Positions 19,358 through 29,333 of a stretch of 64,000 bases of DNA are shown here, piece by piece. Both the position numbers and the translations under genes were made by a program. How positions within the stretch are numbered: the first letter of the stretch is position 1; each line of letters begins with the position of its first letter. Where the stretch lies: NCBI GenBank assembly GCA_028339155.1, contig JAOLBK010000007.1, positions 62,001 through 126,000 of the forward strand. The letters run 5' to 3'. A model generated the notes under the pieces. It was given only the letters and a program-made list of their open reading frames with translations. It was not told the origin of the DNA and ran no database searches. Source of the DNA: Litorivicinus sp. (lineage in GTDB: Bacteria > Pseudomonadota > Gammaproteobacteria > Pseudomonadales > Litorivicinaceae).

Positions 19358-19372
19358 GCACAAATTGGGTGC
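19358..19372 (+). promoter_or_regulatory. NtrC enhancer site for glnA
   Basis: GCACAAATTGGGTGC has the exact GCAC-N7-GTGC dyad that NtrC binds, comparable with the glnAp2 enhancer of E. coli. A second, weaker site begins 31 bp downstream (GCACCACAATAGTTT at 19389), which is three helical turns and resembles the tandem enhancer spacing of E. coli. It lies about 80 bp upstream of the sigma-54 promoter. Confidence 0.75.
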
Positions 19373-19437
19373 AATTTTACGTTCTTTTGCACCACAATAG
19401 TTTCACAATTACGCTAAGACGAGGCCTTCTGCAAATT

Positions 19438-19453
19438 AGGCATGAGGCTTGCT
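19438..19453 (+). promoter_or_regulatory. Sigma-54 promoter of glnA-ntrBC
   Basis: AGGCATGAGGCTTGCT carries the invariant GG at 19439-19440 and GC at 19451-19452 with exactly 10 nt between, and matches the -24/-12 consensus at most other places. Transcription would begin near 19464, leaving a leader of about 55 nt before the glnA ATG. With the NtrC dyad upstream this predicts nitrogen-responsive control by the ntrBC genes in the same cluster. Confidence 0.75.
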
Positions 19454-19518
19454 AATTGTTTCTAAGTGCTCGCACCACCAGGGTAGCGGGATTTTGAGTA
19501 CTAAACATGGAGTCAGAC

Positions 19519-20925
19519 ATGTCTGAGAACACACTGAAACTTATTGCTGAAAGTGAAGCCCGATGGGTTGACCTTCGTTTTACCGATCCACGCGGCAAAG
19601 AACAACACGTAACTTTCCCTGCCTCAACTATAAATAGCGAGTTTTTTGTTGAAGGAGCGATGTTCGACGGATCATCAATAGCTGGCTGGAAATCGATTAA
19701 TGAATCAGACATGATTTTGATGCCCGACGATACCACGGCGGTGATTGATCCTTTTACCGAAGAAGTAACTTTGAACCTACGCTGCGATATCGTTGAGCCA
19801 ACCACTATGCAAGGCTACGAACGAGACCCTCGGTCTGTTGCGCGCCGTGCAGAAGATTATTTGAAATCGACTGGAATTGGTGATCAATGTTTCTTTGGAC
19901 CAGAACCAGAATTTTTTGTATTTGATAACGTCCAATGGAAAGCTGATATATCAGGCGCAATGTACAAAATTGATTCGGAAGAAGCTGCTTGGTCGAATCA
20001 AGCAGTATTTGATGGTGGAAATATGGGTCACCGTCCAGGAGTCAAAGGCGGATATTTCCCAGTGCCACCGGTCGACTCAGCAATGGACTTGAGAACCGCT
20101 ATGTGCGAGACCCTGGAAGCCATGGGGCAAATTGTTGAAGTCCACCACCACGAAGTAGCAACCGCCTGTCAAAACGAAATCGGTGTGAAATTTAACACTT
20201 TAGTGAAAAAGGCGGATGAAGTTCAAGTTCTGAAATATGTTGTGCACAACGTAGCTCACGCCTACGGGAAAACTGCTACTTTTATGCCAAAGCCACTCGT
20301 CGGTGACAATGGCTCAGGAATGCACTGCCACCAATCGATCTGGAAAGATGGCCAAAACTTATTTGCTGGCAATGGTTATGCTGGCTTGTCCGATGAAGCA
20401 CTCTTCTATATCGGCGGCATCATCAAGCATGCCCGCGCAATCAACGCATTTGCGAACGCTTCAACAAATTCTTATAAGCGTTTGGTTCCTGGATTCGAGG
20501 CACCAGTCTTACTCGCTTACTCAGCACGTAACCGCTCTGCGTCCATTCGCATCCCTTACGTGTCGAGCGCCAAAGGTCGTCGGATTGAAGTTCGCTTCCC
20601 CGACCCGACAGCCAATCCATATTTAGCATTTTCGGCGATGCTGATGGCCGGGCTTGATGGAATCAAAAATAAAATCCATCCAGGCGAAGCAGCAGATAAA
20701 GATTTATATGATTTACCTGCAGAAGAGGCCTCAGCGATTCCTACAGTTTGCTCAAGCTTTGAGCAGGCACTGGATGCGCTCGATGCAGATCGACAGTTTC
20801 TGACTGCCGGTGGGGTATTCACCGATGATATGATAGATGGTTACATTGAGCTCAAGCGAGGCGAGGTCGAATTACTTAATATGACTACGCATCCTGTCGA
20901 ATTCGGCATGTACTACAGCGTTTAA
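19519..20925 (+). CDS. glnA: Glutamine synthetase type I
   Basis: ATP-dependent condensation of ammonia with glutamate, the main entry of ammonium when nitrogen is scarce. Conserved parts are [28 protein letters not shown], the ATP-binding [16 protein letters not shown], and [10 protein letters not shown]. The adenylylation loop [10 protein letters not shown] with its Tyr is present, so activity should be controlled by GlnE. I take the second ATG (19519) because GGAG lies 6 nt upstream; this gives 468 aa, matching E. coli. The track's first ATG contains that ribosome site within its own codons. Confidence 0.97.
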   Translation: MSENTLKLIAESEARWVDLRFTDPRGKEQHVTFPASTINSEFFVEGAMFDGSSIAGWKSINESDMILMPDDTTAVIDPFTEEVTLNLRCDIVEPTTMQGYERDPRSVARRAEDYLKSTGIGDQCFFGPEPEFFVFDNVQWKADISGAMYKIDSEEAAWSNQAVFDGGNMGHRPGVKGGYFPVPPVDSAMDLRTAMCETLEAMGQIVEVHHHEVATACQNEIGVKFNTLVKKADEVQVLKYVVHNVAHAYGKTATFMPKPLVGDNGSGMHCHQSIWKDGQNLFAGNGYAGLSDEALFYIGGIIKHARAINAFANASTNSYKRLVPGFEAPVLLAYSARNRSASIRIPYVSSAKGRRIEVRFPDPTANPYLAFSAMLMAGLDGIKNKIHPGEAADKDLYDLPAEEASAIPTVCSSFEQALDALDADRQFLTAGGVFTDDMIDGYIELKRGEVELLNMTTHPVEFGMYYSV

Positions 20926-20930
20926 GCGAT

Positions 20931-22034
20931 TTGGACGGCCGGGGACAAACTTTCCCGGCCACCTTTTACGCTGTGGACACCCGGCTTTTAGACGCACTCA
21001 ACACCGGAATCGTTTTGTTAGACGAGCATCGAGTAGTTTGCTGGGCAAATGAAGCTGCCCGTCGTATTACTTCAATGGGTATGCGTCAATTGACCTCAGT
21101 CCCATTTGAATTTTGGGCGGCTGAGAGTCAATCGACTGAATTACAAGAATCCCTTTCGCACTGTCTCACTAGCGGTCACAACTTTACCTTTCGAGAACTG
21201 GTTTTGATCCGAGATAATGTGGCAACTACCACAGATGCTTCATTTAGCAGGCTGCAAGGGCCTAAAGATCAAGGCTGTGTACTTGTGGAACTATCAGAAG
21301 TGGATCATTTGATAAAAATAGCACGCGATAACAGGCTGTTCAGCGATGAAGCAGGATTTCGCCAGCTCGTGCATGGACTTGCGCACGAAGTGAAGAATCC
21401 ACTCGGCGGCATAAAAGGCGCGGCACAACTGCTTGCAAAAGAAGCAGGAGCATCAAATTACAAGGACTATTTAGAGATAATCATCTCAGAAGCTGATCGC
21501 TTGAAAGCGCTAGTAGATCGCCTTCTAGGCTCACCTCAATCACACGCAGAAGAAACGTTCAATATTCACCAAATTCTCGAGCGCACCCGCTCATTAATCT
21601 CTGCTGAATCGGGCGGAATCATCTTGACCCAACGAGACTACGACCCCAGTCTTCCGGAGCTGACAGGTGATCGCAGTCAATTATTTCAGGCGTGCCTGAA
21701 CATCGCGAAAAATGCTCTTGAATCAGTCACCGAGGCTAGATCAGAAAACCCCCAAATCACTTTCAATACTCGAGCCGTTCGACGTAAGCATCCCGGTTCC
21801 AAAGGTGCTGATACCCTTATACGCATACGAATTGAAGACAACGGCCCCGGGATTCCCGATGACCTGAAAGATCGCCTATTTTTTCCTATGGTGTCAGGTC
21901 GGCCCCAGGGATCTGGGATTGGCCTTTCAATTACGCAAACCATCATTTCCCGCCACAACGGATGGATTGAAGTCACTTCAGAGCCCGGATATACCGCATT
22001 CGACATTTTTCTACCATTTGGAGTCAAACGATGA
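20931..22034 (+). CDS. glnL: Nitrogen regulation sensor kinase NtrB
   Basis: Phosphorylates and dephosphorylates NtrC according to the PII state. It has an N-terminal PAS-like domain (LNTGIVLLDEHRVVCWANEAA), the H-box HGLAHEVKNPLGGIKGAAQLL near residue 147, an N-box (NIAKNALESV), and the ATP-lid motifs EDNGPGIP and MVSGRPQGSGIGLSI. No membrane span is seen, as expected. The track's TTG start is uncertain: a hairpin lies between it and a GTG at 20973 that would begin MDTRLLDALNTG and fits the family better. It overlaps ntrC by 4 nt. Confidence 0.94.
   Translation: MDGRGQTFPATFYAVDTRLLDALNTGIVLLDEHRVVCWANEAARRITSMGMRQLTSVPFEFWAAESQSTELQESLSHCLTSGHNFTFRELVLIRDNVATTTDASFSRLQGPKDQGCVLVELSEVDHLIKIARDNRLFSDEAGFRQLVHGLAHEVKNPLGGIKGAAQLLAKEAGASNYKDYLEIIISEADRLKALVDRLLGSPQSHAEETFNIHQILERTRSLISAESGGIILTQRDYDPSLPELTGDRSQLFQACLNIAKNALESVTEARSENPQITFNTRAVRRKHPGSKGADTLIRIRIEDNGPGIPDDLKDRLFFPMVSGRPQGSGIGLSITQTIISRHNGWIEVTSEPGYTAFDIFLPFGVKR
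20937..20960 (+). terminator. Hairpin between glnA and ntrB, likely partial terminator
   Basis: GGCCGGG and CCCGGCC form a perfect 7-bp GC-rich stem around a 10-nt loop, 11 nt after the glnA stop, followed by ACCTTTTA. A partial terminator here would give more glnA than ntrBC transcript, as described for the E. coli glnALG operon. Its presence inside the TTG-initiated ntrB frame argues for a later ntrB start. Confidence 0.5.
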
Positions 22035-23455
22035 ACACACCTTCTGTCTGGGTCGTCGACGACGACCGCTCGATTCGCTGGGTTCTAGAAAAAGCTTTGT
22101 CCATCGCTGGCCTTGAACACGAAATGTTCGACTCAGCAAAAGCAGTGCGAAAAGCACTTGAAACCAATATACCCTCAGTCGTTATGACCGACATTCGGAT
22201 GCCCGGTGAAGATGGCCTTTCCCTATTAGAACACTTACATACGATTTCTTCAGAACTCCCCGTAATTGTAATGACTGCACATTCAGACCTTGATAGCGCA
22301 GTCGCATCATATAGCCGAGGCGCCTTCGAGTATTTGCCAAAGCCCTTTGACGTTGATAATGCTATCTTGCTTGTTCAGCGTGCACTCGAGCGAAACAATG
22401 AACCGTCGCAATTGCCGACTGAGACTCATACAGACCAGGCACCAACTATTTTGGGTGAAGCGCCTGCTATGCAAGACGTATTCCGAGCAATTGGACGGCT
22501 ATCACAATCTGAAATCACTGTTCTCATTAATGGCGAGTCCGGAACCGGGAAGGAACTGGTCGCCCAAGCTGTGCATTCGAACTCTCCACGGAAAAATCAG
22601 CCCTTCATCGCACTGAATATGGCCGCCATTCCCAAAGATTTAGTGGAATCAGAATTATTTGGACACGAGAAAGGATCATTTACCGGAGCAGTGGGGGCAC
22701 GCTCCGGACGTTTTGAGCAAGCTAATGGGGGCACACTTTTTCTTGATGAAATAGGAGACATGCCTTTTGATACACAAACGCGTTTGCTCCGCGTCTTATC
22801 TGACAATGAATTCTATAAGGTTGGTGGCACGACTCCAGTGAAGGCAAACGTTAGAATCATTGCTGCTACCCATCAAAATTTAGATCATCGTGTCAAAGAA
22901 GGACTTTTTCGTGAGGACCTCTTCCACCGGCTAAATGTCATCAGGATTCAACTGCCTGCTCTTCGCGACCGCGGTGCTGACGTCCCGGCGCTTGCTGAAC
23001 ATTTTCTAGCTCGTGCGGCCAAAGAAATTGGCGCTGAACACAAACATCTATCAGATGATGCTAAGCGCATTCTCGCAGACTTCAATTGGCCGGGCAACGT
23101 TAGGCAATTAGAAAATTCTTGCAGATGGTTATCGGTCATGGCTCCCAACCCATTGATTCAATCGCAAGATTTACCTCCTGAGATCATCTCTCCAGAGCAA
23201 AAAAAAATCAGAACGGCACTGACATGGACCGAGCTATTACGCGAGCGAGTAAATACTTTGCTGAAATCGCACGAAGGTGAAGTCGTCGAAAAACTCACCG
23301 AAGAATTTGAACGCACATTGATTGAGGTCGCCCTGACAGACACCGGCGGTCGAAAAAAAGAAGCCGCAGAAAAACTTGGATGGGGTCGCAATACCTTGAC
23401 CCGCAAACTCAAAGAACTCGGTTTTTTGGACAACGGGCCATCGGACCACAACTAA
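22031..23455 (+). CDS. glnG: Nitrogen regulation response regulator NtrC
   Basis: Sigma-54 activator. The receiver domain has DDD near residues 10-12 and the phospho-acceptor Asp in VVMTDIRMPGEDG near 54. The AAA+ domain has GESGTGKE (Walker A) and GGTLFLDEIGD (Walker B); the sigma-54 contact loop reads GSFTGA rather than the commoner GAFTGA. The C-terminal Fis-type helix-turn-helix is KKEAAEKLGWGRNTLTRKLKEL. The 474 aa is normal. It converges with secB and overlaps its end by 4 nt. It should act on the enhancer upstream of glnA. Confidence 0.97.
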   Translation: MNTPSVWVVDDDRSIRWVLEKALSIAGLEHEMFDSAKAVRKALETNIPSVVMTDIRMPGEDGLSLLEHLHTISSELPVIVMTAHSDLDSAVASYSRGAFEYLPKPFDVDNAILLVQRALERNNEPSQLPTETHTDQAPTILGEAPAMQDVFRAIGRLSQSEITVLINGESGTGKELVAQAVHSNSPRKNQPFIALNMAAIPKDLVESELFGHEKGSFTGAVGARSGRFEQANGGTLFLDEIGDMPFDTQTRLLRVLSDNEFYKVGGTTPVKANVRIIAATHQNLDHRVKEGLFREDLFHRLNVIRIQLPALRDRGADVPALAEHFLARAAKEIGAEHKHLSDDAKRILADFNWPGNVRQLENSCRWLSVMAPNPLIQSQDLPPEIISPEQKKIRTALTWTELLRERVNTLLKSHEGEVVEKLTEEFERTLIEVALTDTGGRKKEAAEKLGWGRNTLTRKLKELGFLDNGPSDHN

Positions 23456-23886
23456 TTCGTGACTTGCTCCTTTCTTTGCTCAAGCAAAGCATCAAAATTG
23501 ATTGGCGCCAACATCGGTGCAGGGAATGTCGCCTTCACAGCCAAGGAATCAATAGTTTCACGCGCATAAGGAAATAAAATATTAGGGCACATGGATCCCA
23601 GTACGTGCTCTACTGTCGCGTCATCAAATCCCTGAACCAAGAAAACACCAGCCTGCTGGATTTCGATCAGAAATGCCACTTCTTCGTCAGTTTGAACGGT
23701 TACACCCATCTTCAAGACTACTTCGTAAGTATAATCAGCCAACTTATTGTTGGTAACAGCCACTTCCAATGCCAGTTTTGGATCCCACTTCTTTTCAAAG
23801 ATTTGCGGAGCCTTTGGCGACTCTAGTGACAAATCCTTCGTAAAAATCCGTACAATTGAGAAATTCTGCGTGTCTTGTTCAGACAT
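23452..23886 (-). CDS. secB: Protein-export chaperone SecB
   Basis: Tetrameric cytosolic chaperone that delivers unfolded preproteins to SecA. The FSIVRIFTKDLSLESPKAP N-terminus and the FLIEIQQAGVF and CPNILFPYARETI blocks are characteristic. At 144 aa it is slightly shorter than E. coli SecB. It overlaps grxC by 8 nt in the order rhodanese-grxC-secB, the same as E. coli yibN-grxC-secB. Confidence 0.96.
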   Translation of the reverse strand: MSEQDTQNFSIVRIFTKDLSLESPKAPQIFEKKWDPKLALEVAVTNNKLADYTYEVVLKMGVTVQTDEEVAFLIEIQQAGVFLVQGFDDATVEHVLGSMCPNILFPYARETIDSLAVKATFPAPMLAPINFDALLEQRKEQVTN

Positions 23887-24148
23887 TAATATTTATTCCC
23901 TTTAACCATTGTTTTAGATCCCCATTACGCAGTGCATCCTGGGCATCGTCAAATCCACCGACATGGCGATCAGCGATGAAGATCTGAGGCACCGTTCGTC
24001 GCCCGCTAAGCGTTACCATTTCCTGACGAACGTCAGGTTGCTGATCAACATGGATCTCTTGATAACAAACGCCTAAATCATCAAAAAGCCGCTTCGCCAT
24101 TACACAGAACGGGCAAAATTGAGTTGTATAAATGACTACAGTAGTCAA
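23879..24148 (-). CDS. grxC: Glutaredoxin 3
   Basis: Glutathione-dependent dithiol oxidoreductase of 89 aa. The active site is CPFC (TTQFCPFCVMAK) instead of the usual CPYC. The cis-Pro loop is RTVPQIFIADRHVGGFDD, with the glutathione-binding GGFDD intact. It overlaps the rhodanese gene by 4 nt and secB by 8 nt. Confidence 0.95.
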   Translation of the reverse strand: MTTVVIYTTQFCPFCVMAKRLFDDLGVCYQEIHVDQQPDVRQEMVTLSGRRTVPQIFIADRHVGGFDDAQDALRNGDLKQWLKGININV

Positions 24149-24570
24149 GCCGATTTACCTTTTTTAACTGGCAAAGAAGTAGCGGTCCATTCAGATATCC
24201 CGCCCGCCAAGCGAACAACATTTTCGAAGCCTCGCTTCTTCATTGATTTCACAATGGATCCAGCGGAGGTGCCCATTTTACAAACGACGATGACTTGCCG
24301 GCTCTTGTAACGATCAATCTCCGAAGCTTTTGCATCGAATATGCTGGCGGGCAGATTATGCGCACCCGAGATATGACCTAATGCAAAATCTTTTTGTTCG
24401 CGAATATCTAAAATCAATGCGTTGTCATGATTAATCATTCGCGTAGCCTCGGTCGTATTAACTGACTTCCCAGCTTTTTTTGTCTCCGTATAATAGAGCG
24501 TGCCGACAGCCGAGATCCATAAGACCATAAGCACCCAGTTTTCCTGAGAAAATTCAATAAATTCCTGCAT
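24145..24570 (-). CDS. Membrane-anchored rhodanese-like sulfurtransferase (YibN type)
   Basis: One N-terminal span (WVLMVLWISAVGTLYY, about residues 12-28) carries a single cytoplasmic rhodanese domain. The active-site loop is VVCKMGTSAGS with its catalytic Cys, preceded by LILDIREQKDFALGHISGAHNLP. The arrangement and the neighbours grxC and secB match E. coli yibN, whose exact substrate is unsettled. The 141 aa is typical. Confidence 0.9.
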   Translation of the reverse strand: MQEFIEFSQENWVLMVLWISAVGTLYYTETKKAGKSVNTTEATRMINHDNALILDIREQKDFALGHISGAHNLPASIFDAKASEIDRYKSRQVIVVCKMGTSAGSIVKSMKKRGFENVVRLAGGISEWTATSLPVKKGKSA

Positions 24571-24693
24571 ATATTAAGAGAGACCGTGATCCAAATTAAG
24601 ACGTCGAGTATAATGATGTTACAGGCGAAGTCACGGGTCCCTCGCCAGTTCTCTTGCTAGATTCGTAATAAACACGACCTTATGGATACGTAA

Positions 24694-26223
24694 ATGCACC
24701 CAAAACCCCTCATACTGCTTATTCTGGATGGTTTCGGCGCCCGTGAGGGGACGGATGACAATGCCATCTATCATGCCAATACGCCGACCTTTGATCACCT
24801 GGCGTCCACAGCACCGGCCGCCGTACTCCAAACCTCGGGCGAGGCTGTTGGATTACCGGAGGGGCAAATGGGTAATTCAGAGGTCGGTCACATGAGTCTG
24901 GGAACAGGGCGGGTGGTCTATCAAGATTTTAGTCGTATCAGTAAGGCCATCGATGAGGGCGACTTTGAAACTAATGAAGTCCTAGTGAGTGCCTGCAGAC
25001 AAGCCAAAGATCAGGGCGGGACGCTACATATCCTTGGATTACTAAGCCCCGGCGGCGTGCACAGTCATGAGGATCATATTGAGGCAATGATTGGACTTGC
25101 AGACTCTCTTGGCGTCCCCTTGACAAGACTCCATTCCTTTTTAGATGGACGTGACACTCCGCCACGTTCGGCTAAAGATACTCTAATACGTTTTCAGCGA
25201 CTCGAAACAACTTATTCAAACTACAAATTATCAAGCCTGTGTGGGCGTTATCATGCAATGGATCGCGATAATAATTGGGAGCGCATTCAAATCGCTTTTG
25301 ATTTGATCACAAAGAGCCAAGCTGAATTTTCTGCGGGAACTGCCATCGAAGCCCTCAACCAAGCCTATCAGCGAGGCGAGAACGACGAATTTGTTAAGCC
25401 AACACGCCTTGGTGAATCATGGGAAATGCGCCCAGAGGATGTGGCAGTAGTTATGAATTTCCGAGCAGATCGAGCCCGGCAGATTACTCAGGCCCTAACC
25501 GCGACAAATATTCCCGAGTTGAATGTACCAAAATGGATAAGCCAGGTTTCAGTCGTCACACTCACCCAATACGCCGAAGGCATCAAAGCAGCGATTGCAT
25601 TCCCTCCAAAAACTGTCGAGAACACTTTGGGTGAAGTGATTTCGCATGCCGGGCTGTCTCAACTCCGCATCGCGGAGACAGAAAAATATGCGCACGTTAC
25701 TTTTTTCTTTAGTGGTGGTAAGGAAGCTCCTGTTGACGGCGAGCATCGCGAATTAATCCCGTCACCAAAGGTCGCCACGTACGATTTACAGCCCGAAATG
25801 AGTGCACCGGAAATTACCGATTATTTAGTACAGGCCATCGGTAAGCAGCGCTTTGACTTAATAATTTGCAACTACGCGAACGGGGATATGGTAGGGCATA
25901 CGGGTAATTTTGTGGCGGCTGTTAAAGCGATAGAAAGCTTAGATAAACAAGTTGGCAGAGTCATTGCCGCGTGCGAATCTGCTGGTGCATCATGTTTGAT
26001 CACAGCAGACCATGGCAACGCAGAACAAATGACCGATCTGAGAACTAGCCAACCACATACGGCACACACGATCGGTCCAGTGCCCGTCTGGCTTGCCGCC
26101 AATAATGTTCGAGTTAAAGGATTGTCTGATGGAGCACTAGAAGATGTAGCACCAACATTGCTAGCACTACTTGGCCTCAAACAGCCCTCACAAATGACCG
26201 GGAAGTCTCTATTGCAATTCTGA
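24694..26223 (+). CDS. gpmI: 2,3-bisphosphoglycerate-independent phosphoglycerate mutase
   Basis: Interconverts 3- and 2-phosphoglycerate with two manganese ions. The N-terminal LILDGFGAREGTDDNAI supplies the metal Asp, GQMGNSEVGHMSLGTGRVV carries the catalytic Ser (NSEVGH), and ITADHGNAEQM and HTAHTIGPVPV hold the C-terminal metal ligands. The 509 aa is standard. It is divergent from the rhodanese gene and overlaps envC by one base. Confidence 0.97.
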   Translation: MHPKPLILLILDGFGAREGTDDNAIYHANTPTFDHLASTAPAAVLQTSGEAVGLPEGQMGNSEVGHMSLGTGRVVYQDFSRISKAIDEGDFETNEVLVSACRQAKDQGGTLHILGLLSPGGVHSHEDHIEAMIGLADSLGVPLTRLHSFLDGRDTPPRSAKDTLIRFQRLETTYSNYKLSSLCGRYHAMDRDNNWERIQIAFDLITKSQAEFSAGTAIEALNQAYQRGENDEFVKPTRLGESWEMRPEDVAVVMNFRADRARQITQALTATNIPELNVPKWISQVSVVTLTQYAEGIKAAIAFPPKTVENTLGEVISHAGLSQLRIAETEKYAHVTFFFSGGKEAPVDGEHRELIPSPKVATYDLQPEMSAPEITDYLVQAIGKQRFDLIICNYANGDMVGHTGNFVAAVKAIESLDKQVGRVIAACESAGASCLITADHGNAEQMTDLRTSQPHTAHTIGPVPVWLAANNVRVKGLSDGALEDVAPTLLALLGLKQPSQMTGKSLLQF

Positions 26224-27308
26224 TGCGTATTTTATCCATCTTTATCTTCACTCTTTATTGCCTGGAAGTGAAAAGTAATGAGATCAAAGAAGCGGAAAAT
26301 CAGCGAGATAAAGCTGAGCAAACATTGCATAGCCTCAAAAATGACGTGCAACTTGGCACGAAAAAAATCCGTATAATAAAAAGTGAAATTAATCGGCTTA
26401 GTGCAGACTCCAAATCCCTGACGCTCAAGATTCGTGAATCAGAACTAAAACTCAATGGCCTACGCAAAGCCCAAAAGAAAACTGAAGAAACTATTGCTGA
26501 TAAACACCTAGTTCTTACTCGCCTTGTTGAGGCATATCGAATGGAGTTGATCGCCTATTATACGACCGGACGGACAATCCGCCCCGATGCGACCAAATCA
26601 AACATAGAGACTAATTATCTTCCATTCATTCTCAAAGCAAGACAATTAAAGGTGGCCGAGATTTCGAGACAGCGTGAACAACTCAATACTCTACTGAAAC
26701 AGCAAGCTAAGAATTCTGAATTATTGGAAAATGCATTAGCTAAAATGACAGATGGTCGCAATGAGCTCTCACGAAAAACCCAGGATCAGCGGCAACTTAT
26801 AGCAAGTATTACCCAAGACCTCTCAACAACATCAAGAAGAGAAGCAGCTTTGCTCAAGGACTTGGGGGCACTAGACCGACGAATTCAGACATTAAAAATC
26901 AAGACTACAACAGCATCAATTTCACAATTAAAAGGAAAGCTCAGCTGGCCAGTTGATGGACGTGTTTTGAGGCGGTTTGGGCAACCCCGAGATGATGGAT
27001 TTGGGGGTTGGCAAGGGATGGTCATTAGCGCACCCGAAAATAGTGAAGTCAGATCAGTACAGGGAGGGAAAGTGGCGTATGCCGGATACCTACTTGGCTA
27101 TGGGCTTGTTGTAGTCATTGGTCACAACAATGGGGACGCCACTATTTATGGGCACAATCAAAGACTTTTAGTAGAGACTGGTCAAACCATCGCTGCACGG
27201 CAAGTAATTGCCGCCGTAGGAGACACTGGCAGCCTCGATGTTTCTGGCGTGTATTTCGGGCTTACTCGCGATGGAAAGGCTGTAAACCCGAGTACCTGGC
27301 TAAATTAG
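26223..27308 (+). CDS. envC: Murein hydrolase activator EnvC
   Basis: Periplasmic activator of the AmiA/AmiB amidases during septum splitting. A short signal sequence (MRILSIFIFTLYCLEVKS) precedes about 200 residues of coiled coil rich in Lys and Glu, then a C-terminal degenerate LytM domain (PVDGRVLRRFGQPRDDGFGGWQGMV to AVNPSTWLN). As in other EnvC proteins, LytM metal ligands are missing: the first His position reads RRFGQPRD. It sits between gpmI and ctpA. Confidence 0.93.
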   Translation: MRILSIFIFTLYCLEVKSNEIKEAENQRDKAEQTLHSLKNDVQLGTKKIRIIKSEINRLSADSKSLTLKIRESELKLNGLRKAQKKTEETIADKHLVLTRLVEAYRMELIAYYTTGRTIRPDATKSNIETNYLPFILKARQLKVAEISRQREQLNTLLKQQAKNSELLENALAKMTDGRNELSRKTQDQRQLIASITQDLSTTSRREAALLKDLGALDRRIQTLKIKTTTASISQLKGKLSWPVDGRVLRRFGQPRDDGFGGWQGMVISAPENSEVRSVQGGKVAYAGYLLGYGLVVVIGHNNGDATIYGHNQRLLVETGQTIAARQVIAAVGDTGSLDVSGVYFGLTRDGKAVNPSTWLN

Positions 27309-27315
27309 GAGTCTA

Positions 27316-28575
27316 ATGAAGATCATCAAAGGTTTCCTCGCTATAGCGATTTTAGTTGCTTCGTTTTCTGCTCAAACACAAGAAAAAAGAGCTTTCCCCG
27401 ATATAGACTCGCTTAATGCTCTAAGGGCCTTCATTGAAGTCTATGAGCGAATCAAAAAGGAATACGTACAAGCAATCGATGACCAGACTCTTTTAGACCA
27501 CGCCATCCAAGGAATGCTTGCCGAACTAGATCCGCACTCGGCCTATCTCAAGCCTAAAGACTTATCACAGTTGCGTGACTCCGCGTCTGGATCTTTCGGA
27601 GGAATCGGAATTGAAATGGACATAGTCGATGGACTAATCCATGTTATTTCTCCAATTGATGATTCTCCTGCTGACATTGCAGGTATTCAGACACGTGACA
27701 TCATTACTGCAATTAATGGTAAAGAAGTCCGGGATATCACTCTGCAGAATGCTGCGGAACTATTGAGAGGGGCCGTTGGCGAAGAGCTCACACTAAGTAT
27801 ACTCCGTGAAGAAAGTGGTCATGCCAACAAACTGTTAGTGACCCTCGAACGCGCAATTATCCGTTTCACGAGTGTGCGCCATGAGATGCTGCCGAATGGC
27901 GTGGGGTACCTAAGAATCTCACAATTCCAAAACCGGACCAGTGTCGATCTGATTAAGGCGATTACAAAGCTACAGTCAGGTAGCCTAATCAACGGTTTGA
28001 TTTTAGATTTGCGCAATAATCCAGGCGGAATATTGTCAGCTGCAATTAGTGTGGCCGATGCATTCTTATCCGATGGTTTAGTTGTTTCTACCAGGGGTCG
28101 TGATAATTCCTTAGACTCCAAATACGAGGCGACCGAGGAAACCATTCTGAACGATAAACCAATCGTCGTTCTAATCAATGGCGGCTCCGCATCAGCAGCC
28201 GAGATCGTTGCTGGCGCACTACAAGATCACAATCGGGCAGTCCTTGTAGGAACGCCATCATTTGGCAAAGGCTCGGTACAAACTATTTTACCACTTCAAA
28301 ATGACTACGCTCTCAAGCTCACGACGGCCCGTTATTTCACTCCAAAGGGCCGCTCTATACAGGCCAAAGGAATCAGTCCAACCTTTTTCGTACCGAAGGG
28401 GAAAGAAACCACTATTCCAGACACAAGAATACGCGAAGCAGATCTTCCAAAACATCTCAAGAATTCAAGCACCACTGAGATGACTGAAGCTACAGAAACA
28501 GAATGGTTTAAAAACGACAACCAATTATTGTACGCGTATAACCTCATCCGAAGCATGCAGATCTTGAAGCGCTAG
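27316..28575 (+). CDS. ctpA: Carboxyl-terminal processing protease (S41 family)
   Basis: Periplasmic serine protease. A signal peptide ends near SAQTQ (residue 21). The PDZ domain runs from about 85 to 170 ([25 protein letters not shown]). The catalytic Ser lies in [17 protein letters not shown] and the general-base Lys in [11 protein letters not shown]. In Pseudomonas, CtpA cleaves cell-wall cross-link hydrolases with an adaptor lipoprotein; the same gpmI-envC-ctpA order there suggests a similar role. It overlaps hisF by 4 nt on the opposite strand. Confidence 0.95.
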   Translation: MKIIKGFLAIAILVASFSAQTQEKRAFPDIDSLNALRAFIEVYERIKKEYVQAIDDQTLLDHAIQGMLAELDPHSAYLKPKDLSQLRDSASGSFGGIGIEMDIVDGLIHVISPIDDSPADIAGIQTRDIITAINGKEVRDITLQNAAELLRGAVGEELTLSILREESGHANKLLVTLERAIIRFTSVRHEMLPNGVGYLRISQFQNRTSVDLIKAITKLQSGSLINGLILDLRNNPGGILSAAISVADAFLSDGLVVSTRGRDNSLDSKYEATEETILNDKPIVVLINGGSASAAEIVAGALQDHNRAVLVGTPSFGKGSVQTILPLQNDYALKLTTARYFTPKGRSIQAKGISPTFFVPKGKETTIPDTRIREADLPKHLKNSSTTEMTEATETEWFKNDNQLLYAYNLIRSMQILKR

Positions 28576-29333
28576 AGGCGAACTTCGATGCCTGCGGTAT
28601 GCATGCATGCTTTCGCCTCGGCGATTGTATAACGCCCGAAATGGAAAATACTGGCTGCCAATACTGCCTGTGCATGACCCTCGATGATACCAGCCACTAA
28701 ATGATCAAGATTTCCCACACCACCTGAGGCAATTACCGGAACCGTGACTGCATCGGCAACTGCGCGTGTAACACCAAGATCAAATCCATCACGAGTTCCG
28801 TCTCTATCCATTGACGTCAACAGGATTTCTCCAGCCCCAAATTCAACCATTTGAATTGCCCACTCAACCGCATCCAATCCGGTTGATTTACGTCCTCCAT
28901 GGGTAAAAATCTCCCAACGATTCAACTCAACCTGTTTGGCGTCAATGGCAACCACGATGCACTGCGATCCGAATTTATCGGCAGCACGTTTAACGAATTC
29001 AGGTTCAAATACAGCTGCCGTGTTTATAGAAACCTTGTCCGCACCGGAGAGTAAAAGATCTCGGATATTGTCAGTATTACGAACACCACCCCCGACGGTA
29101 AGCGGTATAAATACTTCACTAGCCATTCGCGATACTGTCTCGTAAGTAGTTGCGCGATTTTCATGACTCGCCGTGATGTCAAGGAATGTAATTTCATCAG
29201 CGCCGTCTTTGTTGTAGCGTCGACTGACCTCCACTGGATCCCCGGCGTCTCGAATGTCTCCGAACTGCACTCCTTTAACCACCCGACCTTGGTCAACATC
29301 GAGACACGGAATAATGCGTTTGGCAAGGCCCAC
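28572..29333 (-). CDS. hisF: Imidazole glycerol phosphate synthase, cyclase subunit
   Basis: With HisH makes imidazole glycerol phosphate and AICAR. The TIM barrel starts [19 protein letters not shown] and carries the catalytic Asp in PCLDVD and in [15 protein letters not shown]. The phosphate loops TVGGGVRN and IASGGVGN are intact. The 253 aa is standard. It lies end to start with hisA. Confidence 0.97.
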   Translation of the reverse strand: MGLAKRIIPCLDVDQGRVVKGVQFGDIRDAGDPVEVSRRYNKDGADEITFLDITASHENRATTYETVSRMASEVFIPLTVGGGVRNTDNIRDLLLSGADKVSINTAAVFEPEFVKRAADKFGSQCIVVAIDAKQVELNRWEIFTHGGRKSTGLDAVEWAIQMVEFGAGEILLTSMDRDGTRDGFDLGVTRAVADAVTVPVIASGGVGNLDHLVAGIIEGHAQAVLAASIFHFGRYTIAEAKACMHTAGIEVRL

